A DNA stretch of 42,751 nt from Alphaproteobacteria bacterium. GTDB lineage: Bacteria > Pseudomonadota > Alphaproteobacteria > RF32 > CAG-239. The notes beneath the pieces were generated by a model. The model was not told the origin of the DNA. It saw only the letters and a list, made by a program, of their open reading frames with translations, and searched no databases. The stretch covers positions 158,736 to 201,486 of the forward strand of contig SUUZ01000003.1 in assembly GCA_015062235.1 (NCBI GenBank), written 5' to 3'. Each line of letters starts with the position of its first letter. Within the stretch, counting starts at the first letter, position 1. This document shows, one piece after another, positions 6,840-15,716 of the stretch. The translations under genes were made by a program, and so were the position numbers.

Positions 6840-7316
6840 TTAATTATTTAACCTAGGAAACAAATCACATTGCCGCAAAGCCTCACCCACAACCATAGTC
6901 GCTGACACAGCAACATTAATAGATCGGGCTTTTTCATTCATCGGAATAATTATTCTGTTATCGGCAATTTTGTGTACTTCCTCAGGAACTCCTGCCGATT
7001 CTCTACCCATGAGAATTATATCATTTTCTTTAAACTCAAAATTAGTATAAGGAATTGATGCTTTGGTAGTCATCAATACGATTCGTCCGTACTCATCTTT
7101 GTGCTCATCACGATAAGCTAAAAAATCGTCCCAAGAATTGTGTCTGCGATATTCAACCATATCAAGGTAATCCATACCAGCCCTACGCATTGCCTTATCA
7201 TTAAAAATAAAACCACAAGGTTCAATAATATCGATTCCCAAATCAACACAAGCACAAAGTCTCATCATTGTACCTGTATTTTGTGCAATATCTGGCTGGA
7301 ATAAAACTAATCGCAT
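6840..7316 (-). CDS. trmL: tRNA (cytidine/uridine-34-2'-O)-methyltransferase TrmL
   Basis: 158-residue SPOUT methyltransferase, the minimal length of TrmL, which 2'-O-methylates the wobble base of tRNA-Leu isoacceptors using SAM. Seen: the N-terminal LFQPDIAQNTGTMMRLCAC, then FIFNDKAMRRAGMDYLDM, and the C-terminal trefoil-knot motifs GRESAGVPEEVH and IPMNEKARSINVAVSATMV. The start has AAGGAT upstream. It lies about 10 bases after ychF on the same strand and is probably cotranscribed with it. No TRAM or extra RNA-binding domain is present. Confidence 0.95.
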   Translation of the reverse strand: MRLVLFQPDIAQNTGTMMRLCACVDLGIDIIEPCGFIFNDKAMRRAGMDYLDMVEYRRHNSWDDFLAYRDEHKDEYGRIVLMTTKASIPYTNFEFKENDIILMGRESAGVPEEVHKIADNRIIIPMNEKARSINVAVSATMVVGEALRQCDLFPRLNN

Positions 7317-7325
7317 TTTTTATCC

Positions 7326-8435
7326 TTACACATTAAAAAGGAAGTTTAAAAGATCACCATCACGAACAACATAATCCTTACCTTCAGAACGCATCTTACC
7401 AGCTTCTTTAGCGCCTTGCTCTCCACCAAATTTTACATAATCATCATAAGCTATAGTTTCAGCACGAATAAATCCACGCTCAAAATCCGAGTGAATTATT
7501 CCGGCACAAATCGGTGCTTTTGAACCTTTTACAAAAGTCCAAGCTCTCACTTCTTTGGGTCCAGCAGTAAAATAAGTTTGCAATCCCAAAAGCTCATATC
7601 CTTCACGAATAATTTTGGTCAAACCCGTTTCTTCCAAACCTAAAGTTGCCAAAAATTCTTGCTTTTCTTCTTCGCCATCCAGTTGTGCAACTTCCGATTC
7701 TATGGCCGCTGAAATAATAACGGCGCGTGCATTTTCTTGGCGAGCTTTTTCAAAAACTTGTTTCGAAAATTCATTACCTTCAGAGGCTGAATTTTCATCA
7801 ACATTACAAACATACAAAACAGGTTTAGATGTCAAAAGCTGCAACATTTTATATGTTTTATACGCATCTTTATTTGCCATATCAGGAGCGGCTGTTCGAG
7901 CAGGTTTTCCAGCTTTTAATGCTTCAATAACTGGCATCATAACACTAACATTCAATATCGATTCTTTATCACCACCCTTGGCTTTTTTCTGAGCTTGATC
8001 AAATCTTTTTTCCAACGATTCCAAATCAGCAATCATCAACTCTGTTTCAACAATTTCAGCATCACGTATCGGGTCAACCGAGCCTTCAACATGAGTAATA
8101 TTTTCATCTTCAAAACAGCGCAACACATGAACAATTGCATCAACTTCTCTGATGTTGGCTAAAAACTGATTACCCAAGCCCTCGCCTTTGGAAGCTCCTT
8201 TTACGAGACCTGCAATATCAACAAATTCAAGCTGTGTTGGCACCACCGATTTCGGATTAACCATCTCAACCAACTTATCCAAGCGCTTATCTGGCACAGC
8301 CACTCTTCCCGTATTCGGCTCAATAGTACAAAAAGGAAAGTTAGCTGCCTGAGCTGCAATTGTCTGAGTAAGTGCATTAAACAACGTCGATTTTCCTACA
8401 TTTGGCAATCCGACGATTCCGCAATTAAATCCCAT
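7326..8435 (-). CDS. ychF: Ribosome-binding ATPase YchF (Obg family)
   Basis: 369 residues, standard size. P-loop GLPNVGKS is at 9-16, then the switch region FPFCTIEPNTGRVAVPD and DIAGLVKGASKGEGLGNQFL. The specificity motif is NVDE rather than NKxD, consistent with the ATP preference known for YchF. A coiled-coil insertion (about 130-200) and a C-terminal TGS domain (AWTFVKGSKAPICAGIIHSDFERGF) follow. The ATG at 8435 is chosen for its GGAG and because conserved MGFNCGIVG follows; the frame extends 21 codons upstream but that stretch is hydrophobic and not part of the family. Pth-YchF adjacency is classical, here interrupted by one unknown gene. Confidence 0.97.
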   Translation of the reverse strand: MGFNCGIVGLPNVGKSTLFNALTQTIAAQAANFPFCTIEPNTGRVAVPDKRLDKLVEMVNPKSVVPTQLEFVDIAGLVKGASKGEGLGNQFLANIREVDAIVHVLRCFEDENITHVEGSVDPIRDAEIVETELMIADLESLEKRFDQAQKKAKGGDKESILNVSVMMPVIEALKAGKPARTAAPDMANKDAYKTYKMLQLLTSKPVLYVCNVDENSASEGNEFSKQVFEKARQENARAVIISAAIESEVAQLDGEEEKQEFLATLGLEETGLTKIIREGYELLGLQTYFTAGPKEVRAWTFVKGSKAPICAGIIHSDFERGFIRAETIAYDDYVKFGGEQGAKEAGKMRSEGKDYVVRDGDLLNFLFNV

Positions 8436-8500
8436 TTTAAGAACTCCGATAAATATTACAATATCCAAGCTTATAAATGATAATATTTTCTTTTTCAATC

Positions 8501-8538
8501 AAAAACCGCTGCTTCGTCTTTTCAAACGATAACAGCGG
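8501..8538 (-). terminator. Terminator after the 153-residue protein gene
   Basis: CCGCTG (8506-8511) / CAGCGG (8533-8538) with inner pairing, followed on the minus strand by five Ts. It separates the unknown gene at 8557 from ychF. Confidence 0.8.
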
Positions 8539-8556
8539 CGTTTTCTAAAAAAGCTT

Positions 8557-9018
8557 TTACCCTTTTAATTCGGCAAATTTATTATACATACGCACCACTT
8601 CTTTTTTTGTAGAATCATTCAACAATTCTGCTTTAACGGCATCATCTAAGTCCCATTTCAATAAAAAAAAGTGCAGCAAATTCGGATATTTAATATACCA
8701 TTCGTCATTAATAGTGTTTTGCCATACACTACAGATTTTGAGCTGAAATGCAATGTTTTTTGCATCTTCTTCACCCAAATTAAGAAAATATGTTTCACAA
8801 ACATACCCGAATCTATTGATGAAGTCCAATGCGATATCATATTTATACAACACAGGCACAAACTCCTCAAACTTTGTATCCCATTTGTTACGTGGTCGTA
8901 TTCGAGGGTTGGAGGTATCAAGATTTTCTAAAATTCGAATAACCTCTCTTTCTTCTCTTCTTACCATCGCGCCATATAAACCTAATATGACCGCAACCAT
9001 TTTCATCATTTCCTTCAT
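8557..9018 (-). CDS. Unrecognised protein of about 150 residues
   Basis: I do not recognise the family. The N-terminus has a short hydrophobic stretch (MVAVILGLYGAM), too short for a clear signal peptide, followed by a largely helical, aromatic-rich body (WDTKFEEFVPVLYKYDIALDF, LLHFFLLKWDLDDAV). The start is ambiguous: ATGs occur at 9018, 9009, 9006 and 9000, and the only Shine-Dalgarno-like AAGGA (9015-9011) would serve the inner ones. It is inserted between pth and ychF and has its own terminator. The downstream boundary is firm; the protein may be specific to this lineage. Confidence 0.65.
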   Translation of the reverse strand: MKEMMKMVAVILGLYGAMVRREEREVIRILENLDTSNPRIRPRNKWDTKFEEFVPVLYKYDIALDFINRFGYVCETYFLNLGEEDAKNIAFQLKICSVWQNTINDEWYIKYPNLLHFFLLKWDLDDAVKAELLNDSTKKEVVRMYNKFAELKG

Positions 9019-9065
9019 AATAACTAAAAATTTAAGATTAATAATTGTTTTATCAAAACTTTTTA

Positions 9066-9635
9066 TCAGCGTCGGAGCATTCCTAGTTGATTTGAATACT
9101 CCTCAACACCTTTTTTTATCAAAATACCTATTGTCTTAACCACAGTTTCAATTGCTTCATCAAGCTGTTTTTTATCTTCTTTACCAAATCCAGACAATAC
9201 ATAATTTACTACATCTGCACCTTTATCTTTAGCGTGTCCTACTCCGATTCTGATACGGTTGTAATTTGGTGTAATAGCGGCATCAATTGATTTTAATCCG
9301 TTATGACCACCTGCACCACCGCCGATCTTTGCTTTTATCTTTCCTACTGGCAAATCCATATCATCATGAATAACTATAATATTTTGAGGCAATATTTTGT
9401 AAAAATTAGCTGCTTTTATTACCGAATTTCCTGATAAATTCATATATGTATGAGGTTTTAGTATATAAACTTTTTCACCTTCTATTTTTCCTTCAGCAAT
9501 CTCACCATCAAACTTTGATTTAAATGATGTAAACCTACATTCGTCAGCCAAAGCATCAACCGTCATAAATCCAGCATTATGACGAGTGTTTTCATACTCT
9601 CTTCCAGGATTACCAAGACCAACGATTAAAAACAT
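9066..9635 (-). CDS. pth: Peptidyl-tRNA hydrolase
   Basis: 189 residues, usual length. Pth cleaves peptidyl-tRNA released from stalled ribosomes. Seen: FLIVGLGNPGREYENTRHNAGF with the Asn and catalytic His of the family, LKPHTYMNLSG, HDDMDLPVGKIK, and GGGAGGHNGLKSI, then RIRIGVG. The ATG at 9635 is used because AAAGGAAAG lies six bases upstream and MFLIVGLGNPG is the conserved start; the frame runs 16 codons further upstream without homology. It is probably cotranscribed with rplY, about 190 bases upstream. Confidence 0.97.
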   Translation of the reverse strand: MFLIVGLGNPGREYENTRHNAGFMTVDALADECRFTSFKSKFDGEIAEGKIEGEKVYILKPHTYMNLSGNSVIKAANFYKILPQNIIVIHDDMDLPVGKIKAKIGGGAGGHNGLKSIDAAITPNYNRIRIGVGHAKDKGADVVNYVLSGFGKEDKKQLDEAIETVVKTIGILIKKGVEEYSNQLGMLRR

Positions 9636-9826
9636 TTTATACTTTCCTTTTTTAAGAAAAGCGGTTAAAGAAAAATACTCCAACCGCTAAACTTTATTTT
9701 ACTAAAAGTTTGGATAATGAGGTAAATAATAAGAATTTAGAAACTTTGCGAGCGAGTGCAGATAAACCTACACGACCGAACAAAATATTCGCAAATTCTG
9801 TATTAGTTCTCCATTAGACGAACTTT

Positions 9827-10111
9827 TTATTTTCTGACGAAATCTACGTGAATAGCCTTATCAGAAACTGGATGGAATTGAACGTCTTTGCAAACTACTG
9901 CAATTTTTTTACCGCCCAAAACAACTTCAACATCCATATCGTAAAAACCTTTGGTATCTAAAGCCTTTTCCAATTCAACTGGGTGCAATGAAATCATAAC
10001 AGGTTCCTGTTTTCCACCATAAATAACCGCAGGAACGCGACCCTCACGACGACATGCACGAGCTGCCCCCTTACCTGCTTTTTCTCTTTTTTCAGCATTA
10101 AATGTAATCAT
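9827..10111 (-). CDS. rplY: Ribosomal protein L25
   Basis: 94 residues, the short form of L25 that binds 5S rRNA. Seen: AEKREKAGKGAARACRREGRVPAVIYGG, the basic 5S-contact region of the family, and a C-terminal VQFHPVSDKAIHVDFVRK. Most alphaproteobacteria carry the longer CTC/TL5 version with a second domain; here the frame stops at TAA after the L25 domain and the bases beyond show no continuation of that domain. AAGGA precedes the ATG. The rplY-pth-ychF order is conserved, with one insertion. Confidence 0.93.
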   Translation of the reverse strand: MITFNAEKREKAGKGAARACRREGRVPAVIYGGKQEPVMISLHPVELEKALDTKGFYDMDVEVVLGGKKIAVVCKDVQFHPVSDKAIHVDFVRK

Positions 10112-10221
10112 TTTTTATTCCTTAAATTTTAATCAAATTAAATGACAAGACCTCCAGGGGTGTCTCATCTTCCGCACCTCTTATACTACAAAATTTTTAT
10201 TTTTCAAGGGCTTTTTACTAA

Positions 10222-10572
10222 TTAAAAAGCATTCTCAATATGTTCTATTGTAAATGGCATTTTTACTAAAACAGCATCAAATCTTACCTCAAAGTCATTA
10301 TATTCTGAATGGCGAGACAAAAATATCTCTGCCGCTCTTCTTATTCTTTCCTGTTGCTTAGGAAGTATAGAATACGCTGCGGTAACAACATCTTTTCTTT
10401 TTTTTACTTCCACAAAAACTAATGTTGTTTGGTTTTTTACTATTAAATCAACTTCTCCTGCTCCTGTTCCTCGTCCTGTAACATAATTACATGCAACCAA
10501 CATGTACCCTTTTAACCGCAAATGCTGCAAAGCCATAAACTCAGCCATTCTACCACTATAATCATTAGTCAT
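10222..10572 (-). CDS. yraN: YraN family endonuclease-like protein (UPF0102)
   Basis: 116 residues, the family's usual size. The restriction-endonuclease-like fold is indicated by GRMAEFMALQHLRLKGY, then GEVDLIVKNQTTLVFVEVKKRK, which supplies the E..D..E-V-K catalytic pattern of PD-(D/E)XK proteins, and RFDAVLV near the end. Cellular role is unproven in the family. Its ATG overlaps the rsmI stop by eight bases (ATGACTAA), so it is translationally coupled to rsmI. Confidence 0.92.
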   Translation of the reverse strand: MTNDYSGRMAEFMALQHLRLKGYMLVACNYVTGRGTGAGEVDLIVKNQTTLVFVEVKKRKDVVTAAYSILPKQQERIRRAAEIFLSRHSEYNDFEVRFDAVLVKMPFTIEHIENAF

Positions 10573-11389
10573 TTTTCAACTCTAAAGCTTTTTTATACAC
10601 TTCATTTTTGTTCAAATTATATTTTTCAACTATCAATTTAACCGAGGTTTTCAAGCCACTTTTTTTCATCTCTTCTTTTAATTCTGCGACAAAGTCTACT
10701 TCCATCTTTTTCACCAAAGGTCCTACCACTAAAACTATTTCCCCTTTCAACGGATTCGTTGCATAATAGTCCATTAAATATTCTACATTTCCACATTGGC
10801 ATTCTTCAAATACCTTTGTTATTTCCCTAACTACAGCTATTTCCCTATCTTTAAAAGCGTCTATCATTATTTCCAAAGTTTTGCGTAATCTAGCTGCTGT
10901 TTCATAAAAAATTAATGTTGTTTCTACATTTCTATATTTTTCAACAAAATCTCGTCTTGCCTTATCTTTATTGGGAACAAAACCTGCAAACATAAAAGTA
11001 TTTGTAGGAAGTCCTGATAGTTGCAAACCACAAATAGCTGCACAAGCTCCTGGAACCACTGTTAAAAATATTCCCCTCTGACGACACATTCTGGCTAATT
11101 TATATCCTGGATCAGAAATAAGAGGAGAGCCCGCATCAGAAACATACGCTATTACATTATTCTCAGCCTTATCAAGTAGCTCCGTTGCTTCATCAGATTC
11201 ATTATAATTATGAATGGCAACAAATTTTTTACCAACCATCGACAAATTTAACAGCGAGAATAGTTTTTTCGTAACTCGTGTATCCTCACAAGCAACTATA
11301 TCAGCCCTATCTAATACATCTAGAGCCCTTAAACTAATATCTCTCACATTGCCAATCGGAGTTGCAACTAGATAAATACCGTTTTTCAC
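10565..11389 (-). CDS. rsmI: 16S rRNA (cytidine-1402-2'-O)-methyltransferase RsmI
   Basis: 274 residues. RsmI 2'-O-methylates C1402 in the ribosomal P-site region. Seen: YLVATPIGNVRDISLRAL, the GDTR-type motif as ACEDTRVTKKLF, VSDAGSPLISDPGY and VVPGACAAICGLQLSGLPTNTFMFAGF, the tetrapyrrole-methylase fold that binds SAM. Translation starts at a GTG (11389) with AGAGAGG five bases upstream; there is no in-frame ATG alternative nearby. It is divergent from the LpoA-like gene, with only 74 bases between starts, matching the classic rsmI/lpoA arrangement. Confidence 0.95.
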   Translation of the reverse strand: MKNGIYLVATPIGNVRDISLRALDVLDRADIVACEDTRVTKKLFSLLNLSMVGKKFVAIHNYNESDEATELLDKAENNVIAYVSDAGSPLISDPGYKLARMCRQRGIFLTVVPGACAAICGLQLSGLPTNTFMFAGFVPNKDKARRDFVEKYRNVETTLIFYETAARLRKTLEIMIDAFKDREIAVVREITKVFEECQCGNVEYLMDYYATNPLKGEIVLVVGPLVKKMEVDFVAELKEEMKKSGLKTSVKLIVEKYNLNKNEVYKKALELKND

Positions 11390-11463
11390 AAATACCTCTC
11401 TTTACATTCAGCTTTTTTTGGAATAAGAATGATAGAAAAGATTGTTTTATATTTTGGGATAAA

Positions 11464-12930
11464 ATGCAAGTGTTAAAAAAATTTTGTTTTGTAATATTGT
11501 GCCTGTTTACCATTTCTTGTAGCTCTACAAACATTAAAGACGAGGGTGGAGCAGAAAGTTATACAACGGACATAGCTGAAATAGGAATATCAGATTCAAA
11601 AAGCTTTAGAATAGGAATGCTTCTTCCCCTATCTGGTTCTGATGCTAAATATGGTCAAGGGTTAAAGAATGCTTCTATGTTAGCTCTTCAAGATATCAAC
11701 AACCCAAATCTCGTTTTACAATATTACGACACACAAAGCTCTCCAAGTGGTGCACGTACAGCTATTGAAAACGCAATTAACCAACGATCAAATTTAATTA
11801 TAGGTCCTTTAAAAAGTACAGAAGTTCAATCTATAAGCAACGAAACAATTTACCAGGGCGTTCCCGTAATCGCTTTTTCAACATCACAAGAAGTTCTTCA
11901 ACCAACTGTATATACTTTGGGTCTTTTAATTGATGAGCAAATTGATAGAATCATCAGCTATGCTGCTCTACAAGGACGTAAACGATTCGCTCTATTACTT
12001 CCCGATAACGCAACAGGCGGATCCGTTGCTCGCGCGGCAGTTAAATCAGCACAAAAAAACAATGTACAAATAACAACGATTGGATTTTATACTCCTGGAA
12101 CGTCTGATTTCTCTCAAATAGCAAAAGATATGACCAATTACGAAGCTCGTCATGCAAGAGTTGTTAATATCAAAAACAAATTACAAACTCTTGTTGACGG
12201 TGGAGACGCTTCAGCACAAAAAGCTCTAAAAAAGCTTGAAACAAGAGAAGGCTTGGGTGATGTTGGATTCGATGCCATCATAATTCCTGAAGGGGGAGTA
12301 AAACTTACTGCTGCAATTTCTATGTTTGCATATTATGATGCGGCATTTCCGTCTGTTCAATTTTTAGGAACAGCAATATGGGATTCAAGCAAGCTCAATA
12401 ATGAAGCCGTTATTGCAAAGGGTTTGTATACCGCCATATCTAAACCTCAAACAAATTACTTTGCCAATCAATACTACTCTGTTTTTAACGACAGACCAAG
12501 TAGCCTTTATACCCTTGCTTACGATGCCATAACCATTGCCAACCAACTATCTTTTTTAAACGATAACAATCTAAACGAAAGCATTACATCTCCATCTGGC
12601 TTTCAAGGAATAGGTGGAAAAGTACGCTTTTTTAAAGATGGAAGCAACCAACACTCTCTAGATATTATAGAAATATTACCTAGTGGAAATATAGTTGTAG
12701 ATAGTGGCTCAAATTATTTTGAAACAACATCAGAAAGTCTTAAGGACTTTAACATTGATTCCAACTACCAACTACCCAAAATATTCGGTAAGGATCATAC
12801 TCTTGCTCAAATTTTAATTTACGGACAAACCATAGCTCCAGAAAATCAAAATAGTGTCATAAATAACACCGAAAATGATATTGATGTGGCCAATAAACAA
12901 CTAAAAGACTTAGGTATTTATATTAATTAG
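11464..12930 (+). CDS. LpoA/LppC-like outer-membrane lipoprotein (PBP activator)
   Basis: 488 residues. A lipoprotein signal peptide with lipobox FTISC (Cys19) is followed by a periplasmic-binding-protein fold: FRIGMLLPLSGSDAKYGQGLKNASMLAL is the typical opening of the LpoA C-domain/Leu-Ile-Val-binding type, with IGPLKSTEVQSIS and VIAFSTSQEV further on. The E. coli LpoA TPR-like N-domain is absent, as in alphaproteobacterial members. LpoA stimulates the peptidoglycan synthase PBP1A from the outer membrane; that role is inferred here from the family and from adjacency to rsmI-yraN. The start is the ATG at 11464, which gives the signal peptide; the frame runs upstream without meaning. Confidence 0.85.
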   Translation: MQVLKKFCFVILCLFTISCSSTNIKDEGGAESYTTDIAEIGISDSKSFRIGMLLPLSGSDAKYGQGLKNASMLALQDINNPNLVLQYYDTQSSPSGARTAIENAINQRSNLIIGPLKSTEVQSISNETIYQGVPVIAFSTSQEVLQPTVYTLGLLIDEQIDRIISYAALQGRKRFALLLPDNATGGSVARAAVKSAQKNNVQITTIGFYTPGTSDFSQIAKDMTNYEARHARVVNIKNKLQTLVDGGDASAQKALKKLETREGLGDVGFDAIIIPEGGVKLTAAISMFAYYDAAFPSVQFLGTAIWDSSKLNNEAVIAKGLYTAISKPQTNYFANQYYSVFNDRPSSLYTLAYDAITIANQLSFLNDNNLNESITSPSGFQGIGGKVRFFKDGSNQHSLDIIEILPSGNIVVDSGSNYFETTSESLKDFNIDSNYQLPKIFGKDHTLAQILIYGQTIAPENQNSVINNTENDIDVANKQLKDLGIYIN

Positions 12931-12985
12931 GTTATAAAAAATAAAATATGCTTGAAAACATAAGAGCTTTTTGTTAATTATGACT

Positions 12986-13078
12986 TTGGGGAGAGACGGG
13001 TCATCATTTCGCCAACTCGGTCAGGTCTGGAAAGAAGCAGCCGTAACGAAAATGCTGAGGTCGTATTCTCTCCGCCCA
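12986..13078 (+). ncRNA. ffs: Signal recognition particle 4.5S RNA
   Basis: The near-universal core GGTCAGGTCTGGAAAGAAGC followed by AGCC (about 13019-13042) contains the GGAA tetraloop and the Ffh-binding symmetric and asymmetric loops. The flanks pair as a long hairpin (GGGGAGAGA near 12988 with TTCTCTCC near 13065-13073). The size, about 93 bases, fits the small bacterial form. It is immediately upstream of dnaX, a frequent alphaproteobacterial arrangement. Exact ends are estimated. Confidence 0.93.
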
Positions 13079-13104
13079 CTTTATTTCCAAAGAGTTATTG
13101 ATTT

Positions 13105-14748
13105 ATGGTTGAAGAAAAAAAAGACAACTACATCGTTTTAGCGCGTAAATATCGCCCTCAAAATTTCAATGAACTTTTGGGACAAGATGCTTTAGTAAAA
13201 ACTATAACTAATGCAATAAAAAATAATCGTCTTCACCATGCGTATATCCTAACAGGAATTCGCGGCGTTGGAAAAACCACAACAGCTCGCATCATCGCCA
13301 AAGCGTTAAATTGTACAGGCAAGGATGCAACTGCGGGAGCCACCATAAACCCTTGTGGAATATGTGAAAATTGCAAAGCTATTTCTGAATCACGCCATAT
13401 AGATGTTCTTGAACTAGATGCCGCCTCTCGCACAGGAGTTGATGATATACGAGAAATATTAGATGGTGTTCGTTACCGTCCAACAAATGGTAGATACAAG
13501 GTTTATGTGATTGACGAAGTTCACATGCTTTCTAAATCTGCTTTTAATGCTTTACTAAAAACGCTTGAAGAACCACCATCACACGTCATTTTCATTTTTG
13601 CTACAACTGAAATAAGAAAAGTTCCTATAACAATCCTATCAAGATGCCAACGTTTTGATTTACAAAGGTTAACTATTGAGACACTAATTGAACATTTTAA
13701 AAATATTTCTAAACAAGAGAATTTTAACACAGAAGATGAAGCTCTACACCTAATAGCAAAAGCTGCCGATGGTTCTTGTCGTGATGGACTATCCTTGCTT
13801 GATCAGGCCATATCTCTTGGAGCGGGAGAAGTTAAAACTGATATTGTAAAAAACATGATAGGTTTGGCTGATAGAGGATTAATTTTTGATTTGTTTGAAA
13901 ATCTTGTTAATGGTAAAATTGATAATGTTATTGCCAATCTTAACGAACAACATCGTAACGGCGCTAACCCTTTAACAATAATTCAAGATTTAATTAATAT
14001 TACTCATTTATTAGCTAAAATAAAAATTGTACCAGAAGCAATTAATGACGCATCATTATCAGAAAATGAAAAAGATTTTTGTTCACGTATTGCTCCAAAT
14101 ATTGCAATTGCTACGCTTTCAAAGATATGGCAAATGCTGATTAAGGGGTTGGGAGAACTAAACATAGCCCCTGTACAAATAGACGCCCTTGAAATGATTC
14201 TTATACGTATAGCGTATTCAGCTAATCTTCCTTCTCCTGCTGAAATCTTAGATGGCTTAAAAAAAAACTCTAATTTAACACCTTGTTCTGAGTCTAACAC
14301 TCAAGAGCCTAGTGTTATAATAAACACACCCGAAGAACTTATAAATCACTTAACAAACAATAAAAAAATGATGTTAGCTTATAGCATCAAAAATGATATA
14401 TCTTTCATAGAATTTAGTAATGGGTTTATTAAGATCTGTATATCTGATAAAATTAACAATGATATTCTATTATCCTTACAAAACACCTTACTTGAAACAA
14501 CAGGACAAAAATGGAAAATTGACGTTCAAAAAGGAGTTTTGGGCGAAACCATAGCAGATAAAGAAAAAGCCAAAGATGTTGAAGAAAAAAAGGACGTCAT
14601 GGATATTCCTTTGGTTAAAGCTATATTTGCTGAATTTAAAGGTGCTAAAATAGATACTTTAACCCGTAAAATCTCACAAAATAATAACGATAATACTACA
14701 GAATCATTTTTCAATGATGAACCGATTTACATAGAAGAGGACAACTAA
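13105..14748 (+). CDS. dnaX: DNA polymerase III subunit gamma/tau
   Basis: 547 residues, the clamp-loader ATPase. Seen: the N-terminal VLARKYRPQNFNELLGQ, Walker A GIRGVGKTT (51-59), a four-cysteine zinc module (Cys70, 84, 87, 90), Walker B IDEVHML (about 136-142) and the arginine finger SRC (179-181). Domain III runs to about 370; the tau-specific C-terminal part from about 390 is short and charged. An A9 run at codons 385-388 could produce a gamma-like short form (separate entry). The ATG at 13105 gives the conserved start, with only a weak RBS. ybaB and recR follow directly, making a replication/repair operon. Confidence 0.97.
   Translation: MVEEKKDNYIVLARKYRPQNFNELLGQDALVKTITNAIKNNRLHHAYILTGIRGVGKTTTARIIAKALNCTGKDATAGATINPCGICENCKAISESRHIDVLELDAASRTGVDDIREILDGVRYRPTNGRYKVYVIDEVHMLSKSAFNALLKTLEEPPSHVIFIFATTEIRKVPITILSRCQRFDLQRLTIETLIEHFKNISKQENFNTEDEALHLIAKAADGSCRDGLSLLDQAISLGAGEVKTDIVKNMIGLADRGLIFDLFENLVNGKIDNVIANLNEQHRNGANPLTIIQDLINITHLLAKIKIVPEAINDASLSENEKDFCSRIAPNIAIATLSKIWQMLIKGLGELNIAPVQIDALEMILIRIAYSANLPSPAEILDGLKKNSNLTPCSESNTQEPSVIINTPEELINHLTNNKKMMLAYSIKNDISFIEFSNGFIKICISDKINNDILLSLQNTLLETTGQKWKIDVQKGVLGETIADKEKAKDVEEKKDVMDIPLVKAIFAEFKGAKIDTLTRKISQNNNDNTTESFFNDEPIYIEEDN
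14259..14273 (+). other. A9 slippage site inside dnaX
   Basis: Nine consecutive A (14259-14267) fall in codons 385-388, just after the clamp-loader domains. Insertion of one A (or -1 frameshifting) leads to CTC then TAA at 14271; loss of one A leads to ACT CTA ATT then TAA. Either slip therefore ends the protein at about residue 388-391, close to the domain composition of gamma in species where dnaX slippage is established (A-rich slip sites in E. coli and Thermus). Confidence 0.5.
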
Positions 14749-14749
14749 C

Positions 14750-15070
14750 ATGATGAACATTCAAGGTTTAATGAAACAAGCTCAAATGATGCAAAAAAAA
14801 ATGCAAGAAGAACAAGAAAAACTTGAGCAACAAGAATTTATAGGCACATCTGGCGGAGGAATAGTAAAAATAATCATAAACGGCAAATTTTCTATACTTA
14901 AAATAAATATTGATAAAAGCATCTTAGCTCCCGAAGAAAGTGAAGTTTTAGAAGATCTAATTATTGCAGCTTATAGTGACGCCAAAACAAAAGCTGAGGC
15001 AAAAATGGGAGAAACAATGAACTCAATAACTGGAGGACTAAATCTCAACGGAATAAAACTACCTTTTTAA
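14750..15070 (+). CDS. ybaB: Nucleoid-associated protein YbaB/EbfC
   Basis: 106 residues, the usual length. It is a small dimeric DNA-binding protein with helical arms. Seen: the N-terminal Met/Gln/Lys-rich helix (LMKQAQMMQKKMQEEQEKLEQ), then EFIGTSGGGIVKIIINGKF and DLIIAAYSDAKTKAEAKM, all family features. It starts one base after the dnaX stop with GAGGA upstream, and precedes recR by ten bases; dnaX-ybaB-recR is a widely conserved operon. Confidence 0.95.
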   Translation: MMNIQGLMKQAQMMQKKMQEEQEKLEQQEFIGTSGGGIVKIIINGKFSILKINIDKSILAPEESEVLEDLIIAAYSDAKTKAEAKMGETMNSITGGLNLNGIKLPF

Positions 15071-15079
15071 GGGATTAAA

Positions 15080-15673
15080 ATGGCTGGAAAAGATATTGAA
15101 ATATTAATCAAACAAATAGCTAAATTACCATCTTTAGGTTCTCGTTCAGCTCGCCGAATAGTGCTACATTTATTGAATAAAAAAGATGGAGCATTCATTC
15201 CTTTAATTGATAGTCTAACCAATGTTGCCAACAACATCAAAACCTGTGAAATTTGTGGCAATTTTGACACAACGTCTCCTTGTCCAATATGCTCTTCTAA
15301 TTCACGTGACAATGGGCTTATATGTGTTGTACGTGATGTTGCAGATTTATGGGCGATGGAAAGAGTATCTATCTTCAAAGGAAAATATCACATCTTAGGA
15401 GGCGTTTTATCTGCAATGGAAGGAATTGTTCCTAACGATCTAAATATAGATTCTCTTGAAAAAAGAATAAATTCAGGAACGATAAAAGAGCTTTTATTAG
15501 CCCTCCCTGCAACAATTGATGGACAAATAACATCTCACTACATAGTTTCACGCTTTAAAGAAACAGGAATCAAAATAACAACCTTAGCTCAAGGAATTCC
15601 CATGGGTGCAGAACTTGATTACATGGATGAAGGAACAATACAACTAGCTCTAAATTCTAGAAAAATCTTATAA
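15080..15673 (+). CDS. recR: Recombination mediator RecR
   Basis: 197 residues, full length. RecR works with RecO (and RecF) to load RecA at gaps. Seen: the helix-hairpin-helix KLPSLGSRSARRIVLHLL (about 16-33), the zinc finger CEICGNFD-x-TSPCPIC (about 56-72), the Toprim domain beginning LICVVRDVADLWAMERV and a GIPMGAELDYMDEGT motif near the C-terminus. It is the last gene of dnaX-ybaB-recR; its stop codon is part of a long terminator stem. Confidence 0.97.
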   Translation: MAGKDIEILIKQIAKLPSLGSRSARRIVLHLLNKKDGAFIPLIDSLTNVANNIKTCEICGNFDTTSPCPICSSNSRDNGLICVVRDVADLWAMERVSIFKGKYHILGGVLSAMEGIVPNDLNIDSLEKRINSGTIKELLLALPATIDGQITSHYIVSRFKETGIKITTLAQGIPMGAELDYMDEGTIQLALNSRKIL

Positions 15674-15704
15674 TAAAAGCTCCTTAACAAAGGAGCTTTT
15701 ATTA
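15671..15704. terminator. Bidirectional terminator between recR and the pyrophosphatase gene
   Basis: A 15-bp perfect stem (15671-15685 / 15690-15704, core AAAAGCTCCTT / AAGGAGCTTTT) with loop AACA. It serves the convergent recR (+) and hppA (-) genes; the recR stop codon lies within the first arm. Confidence 0.92.
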
Positions 15705-15716
15705 TAGTAACCAAAA

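Noticed and set aside
8436..8498. N-terminal extension of YchF
   Set aside because: The conserved family start and RBS are at 8435; the 21 upstream codons are hydrophobic and have no counterpart in the family.
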